Below, in pieces: positions 8,253-18,129 of a stretch of 64,000 nt of DNA (positions are counted from its first letter, which is position 1; every line of letters begins with the position of its first letter). The translations under genes and the position numbers were made by a program. The notes below the pieces were generated by a model. The model was not told the DNA's origin. It searched no databases and saw only the letters and a list, made by a program, of their open reading frames with translations. The stretch comes from Ruminococcus sp. Its GTDB lineage: Bacteria > Bacillota > Clostridia > Oscillospirales > Ruminococcaceae. The stretch spans positions 1 to 64,000 of the forward strand of contig NZ_JAHZAX010000011.1 in NCBI RefSeq assembly GCF_019423705.1, given 5' to 3'.

Positions 8253-9371
8253 ATGGTATTTTTAGAAAACCTCAGATCAGAGCTTGAAGCGCTCCGACCT
8301 GTCATAACAGAGCTTCACGATGTTTACGATATCGAGCGTTCACAAGAGCGTATCGCAGAGCTTCACGAAAAGGCTGCCGAGCCTAATTTCTGGGACGATA
8401 TGGAAAACTCTCAGAAAGTTTTGCAGGAGACGAGAAATCTCGAGGGCAAGCTTGAAAAGTACAACAAGTTCAAGACTTCTTTCGAGGATATCGAGGTGCT
8501 GCTCGAAATGGCTGCCGACGAGGGCGACGATGATATGATCGACGAGATACAGGGGGAGCTTCAAAAGCTCAAGGACGGACTTGACGCCGCACAGCTGGAC
8601 ACCCTCCTCACAGGTGAATACGATCACAACAACGCTATCATAAACTTCCACGCAGGCGCAGGCGGAACAGAGGCGCAGGACTGGAGCGAAATGCTTTTCA
8701 GAATGTACCATAAATGGTGCGAGAGCCACGGCTTCAAAATGACTACCCTTGACTATCTCGAGGGCGGCGAGGCTGGTTTGAAGAGCGCTTCCGTTATCGT
8801 TGAGGGAGAAAACGCTTACGGCTATCTCAAGAGCGAGGCAGGCATACACAGACTTGTGCGCATATCGCCGTTTGACAGTTCGGGAAGCAGACACACATCG
8901 TTCTCAGCCGTTGACGTTATGCCTGAGATCGACGACAACATCGAGGTAGATATCCGCCCCGAGGACATCAAAATGGACGTTTACCGTGCCAGCGGTGCAG
9001 GCGGACAGCACATCAACAAGACATCTTCCGCTGTCAGACTTACCCACATTCCGACAGGTATCGTGACGGCTTGTCAGACCCAGCGTTCGCAGTTCCAGAA
9101 CAGAGAATACGCAATGAAAATGCTCAAGGCCGAGCTTATCAAGATAAAAGAGCGTGAGCACCTTGAAAAGATCGAGGACATCAAGGGCGTTCAGAAAGAG
9201 ATCGCTTGGGGTGCGCAGATACGCTCCTATGTATTTATGCCATACACCCTTGTAAAAGACCACCGCACAGGCTTTGAGAACACCAACGTCAACGCTGTTA
9301 TGGACGGCGATCTTGACGGCTTTATAAACGCTTACCTCAAGGCGCTTTCACTTGGCGAGATCGAGAAATAA
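8253..9371 (+). CDS. prfB: Peptide chain release factor 2, encoded in a single frame
   Basis: RF2 of 372 residues, terminating translation at UGA and UAA. The SPF codon-recognition motif is in RISPFDSSG, and the catalytic GGQ is in GAGGQHINKT. AAGGAG lies about nine bases before the ATG at 8253; a longer frame from 8205 has no such site. The N-terminal region reads continuously through DVYDIE, where many prfB genes carry an in-frame UGA and a +1 shift. That autoregulatory frameshift is absent here. A terminator follows the gene. Confidence 0.96.
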   Translation: MVFLENLRSELEALRPVITELHDVYDIERSQERIAELHEKAAEPNFWDDMENSQKVLQETRNLEGKLEKYNKFKTSFEDIEVLLEMAADEGDDDMIDEIQGELQKLKDGLDAAQLDTLLTGEYDHNNAIINFHAGAGGTEAQDWSEMLFRMYHKWCESHGFKMTTLDYLEGGEAGLKSASVIVEGENAYGYLKSEAGIHRLVRISPFDSSGSRHTSFSAVDVMPEIDDNIEVDIRPEDIKMDVYRASGAGGQHINKTSSAVRLTHIPTGIVTACQTQRSQFQNREYAMKMLKAELIKIKEREHLEKIEDIKGVQKEIAWGAQIRSYVFMPYTLVKDHRTGFENTNVNAVMDGDLDGFINAYLKALSLGEIEK

Positions 9372-9394
9372 TAAAATCGCAGAATATAAAAAAC

Positions 9395-9425
9395 AAAGGA
9401 CGGCTGATATCGGTCGTCCTTTTTG
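9395..9425 (+). terminator. Terminator of prfB
   Basis: AAAGGACG pairs with CGTCCTTT across a 12-base loop and is followed by TTTTT on the plus strand, 24 bp after the prfB stop. Confidence 0.85.
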
Positions 9426-9433
9426 TGTACAAA

Positions 9434-9459
9434 AAAAGGGACGGTCAAGCCGCCCCTTT
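9434..9459 (-). terminator. Terminator of typA
   Basis: The minus strand has AAAGGGGCGG, loop CTTGA, CCGTCCCTTT (one G-U pair), then a T run. It lies 11 bp after the typA stop and faces the prfB terminator. Confidence 0.85.
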
Positions 9460-9469
9460 GATAATAATA

Positions 9470-11287
9470 TTACATCTTAGCTCTTTCCTTAGCTCTCTGA
9501 GAGTTGCTGAGGATACGCTTTCTTATTCTAATGCTCTTTGGTGTAACTTCGAGAAGCTCATCATCAGCAAGGAATTCAAGTGAATCCTCAAGGCTGAGAT
9601 TTCTCGGCGGAACAAGTCTCAGAGCGTCGTCCGAACCGCTGGCACGGGTGTTTGTAAGGTGCTTCTTCTTGCAGACATTTACAACAAGATCTTCCTGCTT
9701 TGGTGAAGCGCCGACGATCATACCTTCGTATACAGGTGTGCCTGCTGTGATGAACAGCTCGCCTCTCTCCTGTGCGTTGTAAAGGCCGTATGTCACAGCC
9801 TCGCCTGTTTCAAATGCGACCAGCGAACCAGTTGCTCTCTTAGGGATCTCGCCCTTGTATGGCTCATAATCGTGGAATACTGAGCTCATAATGCCCTCGC
9901 CCTTTGTGTCTGTGAGGAATTCGCTCTTATAGCCGAAAAGTCCTCTTGCAGGGATAAGAAACTCAAGTCTCATTCTGCTTCCGACAGGTGCCATTTCCTG
10001 AAGCTCGCCCTTTCTTGCGCCGATCTTCTCCATAACAGAGCCTACGCAGCCCTCAGGAACGTCGATAACAAGTCTCTCGATAGGTTCGCAAAGCTTGCCC
10101 TCGATCTCCTTGAACAGAACGTGAGGTGTTGAAACGCCCAGCTCATAGCCTTCACGTCTCATATTTTCGATAAGGATAGAAAGGTGCATTTCGCCACGGC
10201 CTGCGACCTTGAATGAATCTGTGCTGTCTGTTTCGGAAACTCTGAGGGAAACGTCCTTGAGAAGCTCCTTGAACAGTCTGTCTCTCAGGTGACGGCTTGT
10301 TACAAACTTGCCCTCTCTGCCTGCGAAAGGCGAATTATTTACAGAGAATGTCATTTCAACAGTTGGTTCTGATATCTTCACGAACGGAACGGCCTCGAAG
10401 TTGCCGAAATCGCAGATAGTATCGCCGATGGTGATATTCTCGATACCGCTGATACAAACGATATCGCCTGCCTTTGCGCTCTGACAAGGCACTCTGTTAA
10501 GGCCTTCGATCTGATACATAGTAACGATCTTGCCACGATATTCCTTCTTAGTCTGATGATAGTCGCCGATAGTAACATCCTGATTTACCTTCATTTCGCC
10601 ACGCTCGATACGGCCGATAGCGATTCTGCCCACATACTCGTTATAGTCGATAGCTGAAACGAGGTACTGCATAGAGCCTTCTGTATCGACTTCCGGAGCA
10701 GGGATATAGCTGAGTATCTCATCAAAGAGAGGTATCATATCCTTGCCCTCTTCATCAGGCGAGAACGTAGCTGTACCTGCTCTGCCTGAGCAATAAAGGA
10801 TAGGGCTGTCAAGCTGCTCATCAGTAGCGTCGAGGTCCATAAGAAGCTCGAGGACTTCATCGCCGACCTCGTTAAGACGAGCGTCAGGTCTGTCTATCTT
10901 ATTGATAACGATGATAATCTTATGGCCGAGTTCAAGGGCTTTCTGAAGCACGAATCTTGTCTGAGGCATAGGACCTTCGGCAGCGTCAACAAGCAGGATA
11001 ACGCCATTAACCATTTTGAGTACACGCTCGACCTCTCCGCCGAAGTCAGCGTGGCCCGGAGTGTCGATAACATTGATCTTGACGTCCTTATACTTGATAG
11101 AAGTATTCTTAGCGAGGATAGTGATGCCTCTCTCACGCTCGATATCGTTAGAGTCCATAACTCTTTCTTCAACGGCCTGATTCTCTCTGAAAGTACCGCT
11201 CTGCTTGAGCATTTGGTCAACGAGGGTGGTCTTTCCGTGGTCAACGTGGGCGATAATGGCAACGTTTCTCAAATCTTCTCTTATCAT
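9470..11287 (-). CDS. typA: Ribosome-associated GTPase TypA/BipA
   Basis: Translational GTPase of 605 residues, involved in ribosome assembly and stress or cold adaptation. G1 is [10 protein letters not shown] at residues 14-23, the switch-I RERGIT is near residue 51, G3 is DTPGHADF and G4 is NKIDRPDA. The C-terminal half shows the BipA-specific segment [30 protein letters not shown], shortened here to its first residues [13 protein letters not shown] lies seven bases before the ATG. Monocistronic: promoter at 11367-11396 and terminator at 9434-9459. Confidence 0.96.
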   Translation of the reverse strand: MIREDLRNVAIIAHVDHGKTTLVDQMLKQSGTFRENQAVEERVMDSNDIERERGITILAKNTSIKYKDVKINVIDTPGHADFGGEVERVLKMVNGVILLVDAAEGPMPQTRFVLQKALELGHKIIIVINKIDRPDARLNEVGDEVLELLMDLDATDEQLDSPILYCSGRAGTATFSPDEEGKDMIPLFDEILSYIPAPEVDTEGSMQYLVSAIDYNEYVGRIAIGRIERGEMKVNQDVTIGDYHQTKKEYRGKIVTMYQIEGLNRVPCQSAKAGDIVCISGIENITIGDTICDFGNFEAVPFVKISEPTVEMTFSVNNSPFAGREGKFVTSRHLRDRLFKELLKDVSLRVSETDSTDSFKVAGRGEMHLSILIENMRREGYELGVSTPHVLFKEIEGKLCEPIERLVIDVPEGCVGSVMEKIGARKGELQEMAPVGSRMRLEFLIPARGLFGYKSEFLTDTKGEGIMSSVFHDYEPYKGEIPKRATGSLVAFETGEAVTYGLYNAQERGELFITAGTPVYEGMIVGASPKQEDLVVNVCKKKHLTNTRASGSDDALRLVPPRNLSLEDSLEFLADDELLEVTPKSIRIRKRILSNSQRAKERAKM

Positions 11288-11366
11288 ACATATTCCTCCG
11301 TTTTATATAGGTCTATACTGCCTCTGACACAGCCGACATTCCCCTGCCGACTGGAAACTATTGCTT

Positions 11367-11396
11367 ATTTTAAGGTATTAGCGCTTTGTGTAACAA
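11367..11396 (-). promoter_or_regulatory. Probable sigma-A promoter of typA
   Basis: The minus strand reads TTGTTA, 18 bp, TAAAAT, giving a leader of about 70 bases. Confidence 0.5.
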
Positions 11397-11516
11397 TTTG
11401 CTTAATATATTTTGCAAAAACTATAAACAAGCAAAAATCTGAATATATTTTCTCCCATTAACTGAAAGAAATCCGTATAAAATCACAAAAAGCCTCTAAA
11501 ACACAAAAGAACCCTG

Positions 11517-11762
11517 CGGAAATTTCCGCAAGGTAACTTTACTAATTCGCTATTATACCACAAAATCCGCACTTTGTCAAGCAGGGGCTTGCCCCTGCAC
11601 CATTTTTTAATTTTGGGACGGCGTCCTCGACAGCCCATCGAAGCAATGACGTATCGTTCTATCAATTGACAAGACGAATGACATTGTATACATTCTTAAA
11701 CGAACTGCATAAATATTGCGTTCCCACTCTGACACGGGACGTCGAGGACGCCGTCCCCTACA
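11517..11762. repeat. Cluster of palindromic repeats in the typA-aldo/keto reductase gap
   Basis: No gene is seen in 11397-11791. From left to right it contains a perfect 16-bp palindrome TGCGGAAATTTCCGCA (about 11517-11532), a GCAGGGGC/GCCCCTGC hairpin at 11581-11598, GGGACGGCGTCCTCGAC at 11615-11631, the shared string CGACAGCCCATCGAAGC, and a full CGGGACGTCGAGG...CCCCTACA copy at 11735-11762. The first palindrome could also terminate the aldo/keto reductase transcript. Confidence 0.65.
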
Positions 11763-11791
11763 TTTTTGACAGGTTAATCAACAAAGCGATA

Positions 11792-12784
11792 TCAGAACAC
11801 CAAGCTGTCTATCTCTGCAAGTTCATCCTCTGAAAAGTCCAGCTTGTCAAGGCAAGCGATATTCTCCACGATCTGTTCGGGACGGCTCGCACCCATTATC
11901 ACAGTCGTCACAGCCTTGTTGTGCAGCACCCAAGAAAGCGCCATTTGCGATAGCTTCTGACCCCTTGCTGCGGCGATATCATTGAGCCTGTTCAGCCTTG
12001 CGACCATTGCTTCATCAAGCTCGCTCCTTATCCAAGTATCGCCCCTGCCGACCCTTGAATCCGCCGGTATGCCTTTGAGATACTTGTTCGTCAGAAAGCC
12101 CTGATACAGCGGCGAGAACACAGCTATGCCGAAGCCCTCTTCAAGCGCAAGCTTGTCAAGCCCGTCACGCTCTATCCAGCGGTTGAGCATTGCATATGAA
12201 GGCTGATTGAGGACGAAAGGCGTTTTCAGCTCACGGAAAATTTTCAGTATCTCCGCCGTGTCCGCCCTGTTGTAATTCGATATGCCAACGTAAAGGGCTT
12301 TGCCCTGCTTCACAGCATTGTCAAGGGCTAAAGCGGTCTCTTCAAGGGGCGTTTCTGGGTCTCTGACGTGGTGATAGAACACGTCAACATACTCAAGCCC
12401 CATTCTTTTCAGCGATTGGTCAAGGCTTGCTGTAAGGTACTTCCTCGAGCCGTTCCTGTCGCCATATGGCCCCGGCCACATTTCATAGCCTGCCTTTGTG
12501 GAAATGCACAGCTCATCACGGAACTCTCTCAGCCCTCTGTCAAGTATCCGTCCGAAATTCTCCTCCGCCGAACCATTATATGGATTGCCGTAATTGTTCG
12601 CAAGGTCAAAGTGGGTGATACCATTATTAAAAGCAGTATGCACCATTTTTTCCATATTATCAAAGCTGTTTCGATATCCGAAATTCTGCCAAAAACCCAG
12701 CGATACCGCCGAAAGCTTCAAACCGCTTTTTCCGCAGCGGTTGTATATCATTTTATCGTATCTGTTATCATTTGGTATAAACAT
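11792..12784 (-). CDS. Aldo/keto reductase of the YghZ/Kv-beta type
   Basis: NADPH-dependent oxidoreductase of 330 residues with a TIM-barrel fold. The start RCGKSGLKLSAVSLGFW, catalytic Asp and Tyr in FDLANNYG, Lys in CISTKAGYEMWPGPYG and His in VFYHHVRD fit the AKR tetrad. The text resembles the YghZ (L-glyceraldehyde 3-phosphate reductase) branch. AGGAGG lies nine bases before the ATG at 12784, so the longer frame from 12859 is rejected. The promoter is a full consensus and overlaps that of the divergent cotH-like gene. The substrate is not certain. Confidence 0.9.
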   Translation of the reverse strand: MFIPNDNRYDKMIYNRCGKSGLKLSAVSLGFWQNFGYRNSFDNMEKMVHTAFNNGITHFDLANNYGNPYNGSAEENFGRILDRGLREFRDELCISTKAGYEMWPGPYGDRNGSRKYLTASLDQSLKRMGLEYVDVFYHHVRDPETPLEETALALDNAVKQGKALYVGISNYNRADTAEILKIFRELKTPFVLNQPSYAMLNRWIERDGLDKLALEEGFGIAVFSPLYQGFLTNKYLKGIPADSRVGRGDTWIRSELDEAMVARLNRLNDIAAARGQKLSQMALSWVLHNKAVTTVIMGASRPEQIVENIACLDKLDFSEDELAEIDSLVF

Positions 12785-12871
12785 TGTAAAAAGCCTCCTG
12801 TATGTTCCATTAAGAGCCATAAAAGTGCGTATTTTCGCCTTTATGACTAAATAATCCACTTAACTTTTATG

Positions 12872-12911
12872 ATTATAGCATATTGTTTTTGATTTGTCAA
12901 TGTGCTATAAT
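12872..12911. promoter_or_regulatory. Overlapping divergent sigma-A promoters
   Basis: Minus strand, for the aldo/keto reductase: TTGACA (12895-12900), 17 bp, TATAAT (12872-12877). Plus strand, for the CotH lipoprotein: TTGTTT (12883-12888), 17 bp, TATAAT (12906-12911). The two polymerase sites overlap, so they probably compete. Confidence 0.75.
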
Positions 12912-13004
12912 TGAATGTGCTGTGTAATAAAAATATGTGCGTTATGTACAATTCGAAAAATGCTTAATCGTTAATTGGTTACTTATCAAAGAAAGGCGTA
13001 TAAT

Positions 13005-14564
13005 ATGAATGATATGAAAAGAATAAATAAAAAGAAGTTTGCCGCCGCTGCTTGCGCCCTGCTTATGACGGCTTCAATGCTTGCAGGCTGCGCAAAAGAA
13101 ACTGGCTCTAGCACAAGTTCAAAGTCTGAAAGCTCCGCCGACAGCCGAGTGACCACTACCACCACTCAGCCTATCGTCACCCTGCCCACGACAACAAAGC
13201 AGGATATCAACCCAACCCCTGCCACATACGAGAGCCTTAACGCTGACAAGTCCGAGAAAGAAAAGTTCAAGGAAAGCGTTCAAGCCAAAAGCAAGATACC
13301 TGTCATCAGCATAACAACAAAGGACGAAGAGGACATCGTCTCCCGTGAGAAGTACATTTCCTGCGTGGTGGACGTTTTCAACTGCGATGAAGCCAACGAG
13401 ATAACCGAAGCTTCCGCAGGGGTGAAAGTTCGTGGCAATTCCAGCGCTTATTATGGCGACGTCAGTCAGATACTCAGAAATCAAGTGCCATACCGCATAA
13501 AGTTCGATGAAAAGACCAATATGCTGGGGCTCAATAACGGCGCTGAATGTAAAAGCTGGGTGCTTCTGAAATCCGACTGGGACTTGATACGCAATGATAT
13601 CGCTTTCCGCTTTGGCAGAGCCATTATGGGCGACAGCAATTTCTGCTCCGACGGTCAGCTTGTCCACGTTTATGTCAATGAAAAGTTCGTTGGCGATTAT
13701 GAGCTTTGCGAGCAATGTCAGATTAATCCAAACAGAGTGAATATCACCGAACCCGAAGAGGGCTATACAGGCACAGATATCGGTTATTATCTCGAGCTTG
13801 ACAACTATGCCGAAAGCGAAGAAGGCAACCATTATATCTCAATGGACTATGAAAAAGCCACAGTCACCGATATAAACGGCGAAACAAGGCAGTTCGTCCC
13901 TGCGGAATATTCTATCAAGAACGATCTCTATTCACAAAATCAGATAGATTTTATCGACAAGTATATGAACAACCTCTTTAAGATAGTGTACGAAGCCTGC
14001 GAAAATGGCAAGTATTACAAGTTCGATGAAAATTATGACCTTGTTGATTCAGAAGTCGCCACAGCCGAGGAAGCTGTTTCCGCCGTTATGGATATTGATT
14101 CCGTCCGTGATATGTACATTCTTTATGAGATAGTTCACGATTACGACTGCGGCGAAGGCAGCTTCTTTATGTGCGTTGATTTTGACAAAAACAGCAAGTG
14201 TGAGAAGCTGAAATTCACTTCCCCGTGGGACTTCAACTGGGCATACAACGACAGCACGGAAAAATATTACGCCGCCGCATTCACCGACCAAAGCTTTGTG
14301 AACCAAAACGGCGACCGCTCCAACCCTTGGCTCATTATCCTTGGCAAGCAAGACTGGTTCATCGACAAGGTAAAGGACAAGTGGACGCAGATGAACAGCG
14401 AAAAGCTCCTGAAAGGCTGTATCCAAACTGAGCGTGACTACCTCGCCGAATATGACACAGACCTGCGCAAGGGCGAAGAATGGGGTCCCGATTCCGCTGA
14501 AGACCTTTTCTACTGGATAGAAAACAGGATATACTGGCTCAACAGCCAATGGGTAAAAAAGTAA
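13005..14564 (+). CDS. CotH-kinase-domain lipoprotein
   Basis: A 519-residue secreted protein. MNDMKRINKKKFAAAACALL leads to a lipobox LAGC (Cys about residue 29), then a Ser/Thr-rich spacer to about residue 75. The CotH domain follows: VKVRGNSSA, NMLGLNNGAECKSWVLL, FVGDYELCEQ and the late FTSPWDFNWAYND, which carries the acidic active-site-like motif. CotH proteins phosphorylate spore coat proteins; in gut Clostridia many lie outside sporulation loci or beside cellulosomal proteins. Start chosen at 13005 with AAAGG about nine bases upstream. The target protein is unknown. Confidence 0.85.
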   Translation: MNDMKRINKKKFAAAACALLMTASMLAGCAKETGSSTSSKSESSADSRVTTTTTQPIVTLPTTTKQDINPTPATYESLNADKSEKEKFKESVQAKSKIPVISITTKDEEDIVSREKYISCVVDVFNCDEANEITEASAGVKVRGNSSAYYGDVSQILRNQVPYRIKFDEKTNMLGLNNGAECKSWVLLKSDWDLIRNDIAFRFGRAIMGDSNFCSDGQLVHVYVNEKFVGDYELCEQCQINPNRVNITEPEEGYTGTDIGYYLELDNYAESEEGNHYISMDYEKATVTDINGETRQFVPAEYSIKNDLYSQNQIDFIDKYMNNLFKIVYEACENGKYYKFDENYDLVDSEVATAEEAVSAVMDIDSVRDMYILYEIVHDYDCGEGSFFMCVDFDKNSKCEKLKFTSPWDFNWAYNDSTEKYYAAAFTDQSFVNQNGDRSNPWLIILGKQDWFIDKVKDKWTQMNSEKLLKGCIQTERDYLAEYDTDLRKGEEWGPDSAEDLFYWIENRIYWLNSQWVKK

Positions 14565-14574
14565 ACTGACAGCA

Positions 14575-14608
14575 CAAGGCAGCACGTCTTAATGGCGCAG
14601 CTGCCTTG
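14575..14608 (+). terminator. Hairpin after the CotH gene, probable terminator
   Basis: CAAGGCAGC pairs with GCTGCCTTG around a 16-base loop, 10 bp after the stop. The downstream T content is poor, so termination may be weak or factor-dependent. Confidence 0.5.
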
Positions 14609-14662
14609 ATAAATTTGCCAATAATGTAAATAGGCTCTCAAAACAATATTCATAAATTGCAC

Positions 14663-14691
14663 TTGAAATAGGCCGCAAAATGCTTTATCAT
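14663..14691 (+). promoter_or_regulatory. Probable promoter of the purine permease
   Basis: TTGAAA, 17 bp, TATCAT. The leader is only about 35 bases, too short for a purine riboswitch, and none of its conserved loops is present. Confidence 0.5.
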
Positions 14692-14732
14692 AGTTTTATA
14701 AAATATACAAATTTAATATCAAGAGGTAAGAT

Positions 14733-16097
14733 ATGTTAGATAAATTATTCAATCTAAAACAAAATCACACCGACACTAAAACGGAGATAATGGCAGGAAT
14801 GACCACATTTATGACAATGGCTTATATCCTCGCTATCAACCCCAGCATTTTAGGCAGCACGGGAATGGACCCAACGGCGGTGCTTCTCGCCACCTGTATC
14901 GCTTCCGTTATCGGCACGGTATGTATGGGACTTATGGCGAACCTGCCTTTCGTCCTCTCCGCAGGAATGGGGCTGAACGCTTTTATGGCGTACACGGTCT
15001 GCGCAGGATACGGCTATGACTGGCGTGTGGCTCTGCTGGCGGTGTTCATCGAGGGTATCGTGTTCATAGTCCTTTCGCTGACAAACGTCCGTGAGGCTAT
15101 CTTCAACGCTATCCCTGTGGTGCTTAAAAAGGCCGTGTCCGTGGGTATCGGTCTTTATATTGCTTTTATCGGACTGCAAAACGCAGGCCTCTGCGTCAAA
15201 AGCGACGCCACTCTTGTGACAATAACAAGCTTCCGCAAAAACTTCTCCACCTCGGGAATATGCGCACTTCTCACAATCATCGGCTTGTTCCTCACAATAA
15301 TACTCTATATAAAAAATGTCAAAGGTTCTATCCTTATCGGAATAATCGGCACTTGGGCGATCGGAATGATATGCCAGCTCATCGGCATTTATGTGCCCGA
15401 CCCTGCAAACGGCTACAATTCCCTCTTCCCTTCAATGTCAATGACCAACTTCTCAAAGCTTGGCGAAACTTTCGGCGAGTGCTTCAATGTTGATATGGGC
15501 AGCGTTGGCATACTGAACTTTATCGTGGTGATATTCTCATTCCTCTTCGTTGACCTTTTCGACACGCTGGGAACGCTCATCGGAGTATGCTCAAAGGCTG
15601 ATATGCTTGATAAAGACGGCAGACTTCCGCAAATAAAGCCTGCCCTTCTTGCCGACGCTATCGCAACAACATCTGGCGCAGTTCTGGGAACTTCCACCAC
15701 AACAACTTTCGTTGAATCCTCCGCAGGCGTTGCAGTCGGCGGACGAACAGGTCTTACAGCTATAACGGCGGCGGTACTTTTCGCCCTTTCAATGTTATTT
15801 GCGCCAATATTCATCGCTATCCCTTCGTTCGCAACAGCACCGGCGCTCATCGTTGTGGGCTTCTTGATGTTCAGCTCGATCTCAGAGATAAAGTTTGCGG
15901 CAAATGACTTCACAAAGTCATTCCCTGCATACCTCTGTATCCTCGCAATGCCGCTGTTTTACAGCATTTCCGAGGGCATTTCACTTGGCATAATCTCATA
16001 CGTCGTTATCAATCTCGTATGCGGCAAAAAGAAAGATATCAAGCCCCTTATGTACGTCCTTGCTGTGCTTTTCGTCCTCAAGTATATATTCCTATAA
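14733..16097 (+). CDS. NCS2/AzgA-type purine base permease
   Basis: Integral membrane transporter of 454 residues with about 12-14 hydrophobic segments. Family signatures are TEIMAGMTTFMTMAYILAIN near the N-terminus, LSAGMGLNAFMAYTVC near residue 75, FLFVDLFDTLGTLIGV near 268 and GTSTTTTFVESSAGVAVGGRTG near 316. AzgA/PbuG relatives import adenine, guanine or hypoxanthine by proton symport. It is single and followed by a terminator. The precise purine cannot be told from sequence. Confidence 0.9.
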   Translation: MLDKLFNLKQNHTDTKTEIMAGMTTFMTMAYILAINPSILGSTGMDPTAVLLATCIASVIGTVCMGLMANLPFVLSAGMGLNAFMAYTVCAGYGYDWRVALLAVFIEGIVFIVLSLTNVREAIFNAIPVVLKKAVSVGIGLYIAFIGLQNAGLCVKSDATLVTITSFRKNFSTSGICALLTIIGLFLTIILYIKNVKGSILIGIIGTWAIGMICQLIGIYVPDPANGYNSLFPSMSMTNFSKLGETFGECFNVDMGSVGILNFIVVIFSFLFVDLFDTLGTLIGVCSKADMLDKDGRLPQIKPALLADAIATTSGAVLGTSTTTTFVESSAGVAVGGRTGLTAITAAVLFALSMLFAPIFIAIPSFATAPALIVVGFLMFSSISEIKFAANDFTKSFPAYLCILAMPLFYSISEGISLGIISYVVINLVCGKKKDIKPLMYVLAVLFVLKYIFL

Positions 16098-16111
16098 TTC
16101 ACAAAACTTTT

Positions 16112-16143
16112 CAATGCCGTTCAGAAATGTTCGGCATTGTTTG
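16112..16143 (+). terminator. Terminator of the purine permease gene
   Basis: CAATGCCG pairs with CGGCATTG around a 12-base loop and is followed by TTTGATTTT. Confidence 0.8.
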
Positions 16144-16180
16144 ATTTTAAACGCAGAATTTCAGACAAGGAGAGATAAAA

Positions 16181-16975
16181 ATGAACAATGCAGATAAGAT
16201 AAACGCCGACAGATTTAAAGGCTTTGCGGAAGTTTACGACAACAGCCGCCCAACCGTTCCAGCGCAGGCAATAGAGCTTATGCTGGGCTATCTCGGCAAG
16301 ACGGCGGACAGGGTCGTTGACCTCGGCTGCGGCACGGGCTTGTCAACAGCCGCTTGGAAATGCCACGCAAAAGAGATAATCGGCATTGAGCCAAGCGACG
16401 ATATGCTCGCTCAGGCAAACAAAAAAGCCGACGATGATATCCGCTTTGTGAAAGGCTTTTCAGATAACACAGGCCTTGAAGCGAACAGCGCAGATATCGT
16501 GGTTTGCTCCCAGTCATTCCATTGGATGGACCCTGTAAACACGCTGAAAGAGGTGGACAGGATACTAAAAAAAGGCGGCGTTTTCGCAACAGTTGACTGC
16601 GACTGGCCTGCGGTCTTTGACCTTGAAGCGGAAAAAGAATACGACAAGCTTTTCACCAAAGTCAAGCGTATCGAACTTGAAAACGATCAGATAAACCGTA
16701 CATTTTCACGCTGGGATAAAGAGCACCACCTCGAGAACATCAAAAAGTCGGGGGTATTTTCATACGTCCGTGAGATAGTTTTTCTCAGCGATGAGCCTTG
16801 CACGCCCCAGCGTTTTATAAACCTCGCCCTCAGTCAAGGTGGCTTGCAGGCAATCCTCAAGGCCGACCCCAGCCTTATCCAAAGCGACCTTGACAGCTTC
16901 ATCGCCGTCACCAAAAAAGTCGTCGGCAAGGAAAAATGTCCCTTCTGCTATCGTATGCGCATTGGCGTAAAGTGA
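16181..16975 (+). CDS. Class I SAM-dependent methyltransferase (type 11)
   Basis: A 264-residue methyltransferase. Motif I VVDLGCGTG lies near residue 46, EIIGIEPSDDMLAQA near residue 66 and the motif-IV region VVCSQSFHWM near residue 109, a pattern of the type-11 family that includes trans-aconitate and ubiquinone/menaquinone-like enzymes. AAGGAGAG lies ten bases before the ATG. It ends facing the esterase gene, with a shared terminator. The substrate is unknown. Confidence 0.85.
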   Translation: MNNADKINADRFKGFAEVYDNSRPTVPAQAIELMLGYLGKTADRVVDLGCGTGLSTAAWKCHAKEIIGIEPSDDMLAQANKKADDDIRFVKGFSDNTGLEANSADIVVCSQSFHWMDPVNTLKEVDRILKKGGVFATVDCDWPAVFDLEAEKEYDKLFTKVKRIELENDQINRTFSRWDKEHHLENIKKSGVFSYVREIVFLSDEPCTPQRFINLALSQGGLQAILKADPSLIQSDLDSFIAVTKKVVGKEKCPFCYRMRIGVK

Positions 16976-16991
16976 GAAATAAGCACAAAAA

Positions 16992-17020
16992 AGACCGCAG
17001 AGCATTTCGCCCTGTGGTCT
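16992..17020. terminator. Bidirectional terminator between convergent genes
   Basis: AGACCGCAG pairs with CTGTGGTCT (one G-U). T-rich sequence follows on the plus strand (TAATTTTG) and AAAAAA precedes it, giving a T run on the minus strand. Confidence 0.8.
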
Positions 17021-17035
17021 AATTTTGTAAAAATC

Positions 17036-18100
17036 TTATCCGATATCCTCAGCCATTATGATATCGTTGAGCTTCTCAACAAGCACCTGTGCCGCCTTTG
17101 TGTGGGTCTTTGCAGTCGGATGCCAGTTTGCGGCAAAGCCGTCGTTTGCGCCGTCCTGCTCGGTGAATTTCATCGCCGAAATGCGCTTGTCATCGTTCTT
17201 TGAAAGATAAAGCTCCAGCGCCTTTTCAACAGAAGCGAATATCCTTTCACCCATAATTCCCACGGTGCAGAGTATGTAAGCCTGTGGATTGCGTGAGCGG
17301 ACTGTCTCGAGAAACTCAGCGTAAAGCTTTGAAAAGCCCTGCTGTCTGTCGGCATAGTCACGGCAGTAGCTGTCGTCATTCGTGCCGAGATTTATGACAA
17401 TGATCTGCGGAACGAACCTGTCGAAATCCCACTTGATATCCTGTGGCTTCTCGCCGCCGAAATCGCCCCTTGAATAGCCGTAGCTGTCGTAAAACTGTGG
17501 GATAGTCTCCTCGCTGTAAGGCACGTCGCCCTCGGTATAGCCCGAGATTATGCCGTAACCGCTGGCAGAGAACATACTGTAATCAGCGTCGAGCGCCTGT
17601 GCCGTTTTGTAAGCGTAAGCCTTTGTGACGTCCTCAGTATCGGTGGAAAACTGGTGCTCAGCGTCCTCATCGTCAACGCCATAGCCGCAGGTTATTGAAT
17701 CGCCGATAAACTCGATCTTCAACTTCTTGTCCGCCGACTTTGCTATCAAAGCCTTGTCGTCAGCCTCAGCCACAACGCCCACCGCCGACATTGGCGATTC
17801 TGTGAGCTTAACGATCTTAACTGTGCAGGACTTTTTCGACCTGACGATATCAAAGCTTTTGCGGTCATAACGAACCATTTCGTCGAGAACTCGCTCGCCG
17901 TCAATATAAACAGCCATTCTCGACTGCTCCGTTGTGCCGCTGTCCGTTGCGATACTGTCGCCGATAAAAGTCAGCGTGAGCTTTTCGCCGCAGAAATCAA
18001 ATTCAGCACCCGTGCCAGAAAGGCCAAGCCACATTACGCCGTCCTTAAAATAAGTTCTGCCCACGGTCTTTGTGTACTTATCAAACTGTATTTTCTTCAT
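17036..18100 (-). CDS. SGNH-fold esterase, CE2-like, cytosolic or unexported
   Basis: A 354-residue two-domain protein. Residues 1-120 look like the beta-sandwich of carbohydrate esterase family 2. The SGNH catalytic domain follows: block I FIGDSITCGYG (Ser near residue 135), block III INLGTNDDSY and block V NWHPTAKTH (His near 328). CE2 enzymes remove acetyl groups from xylan, mannan or other glycans. No signal peptide is seen. The gene follows a lipoprotein esterase by 29 bp, so the pair is probably an operon for deacetylation outside and inside the cell. Confidence 0.8.
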   Translation of the reverse strand: MKKIQFDKYTKTVGRTYFKDGVMWLGLSGTGAEFDFCGEKLTLTFIGDSIATDSGTTEQSRMAVYIDGERVLDEMVRYDRKSFDIVRSKKSCTVKIVKLTESPMSAVGVVAEADDKALIAKSADKKLKIEFIGDSITCGYGVDDEDAEHQFSTDTEDVTKAYAYKTAQALDADYSMFSASGYGIISGYTEGDVPYSEETIPQFYDSYGYSRGDFGGEKPQDIKWDFDRFVPQIIVINLGTNDDSYCRDYADRQQGFSKLYAEFLETVRSRNPQAYILCTVGIMGERIFASVEKALELYLSKNDDKRISAMKFTEQDGANDGFAANWHPTAKTHTKAAQVLVEKLNDIIMAEDIG

Positions 18101-18129
18101 ATCAATATCCTTTTAATTACATTTACGTT

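Noticed and set aside
11483..11665. 60-codon minus-strand frame
   Set aside because: It consists of palindromic repeat sequence and has no ribosome site or protein-like text.
14692..14732. Purine riboswitch before the AzgA-type permease
   Set aside because: The predicted leader is about 35 bases with no pairing core.
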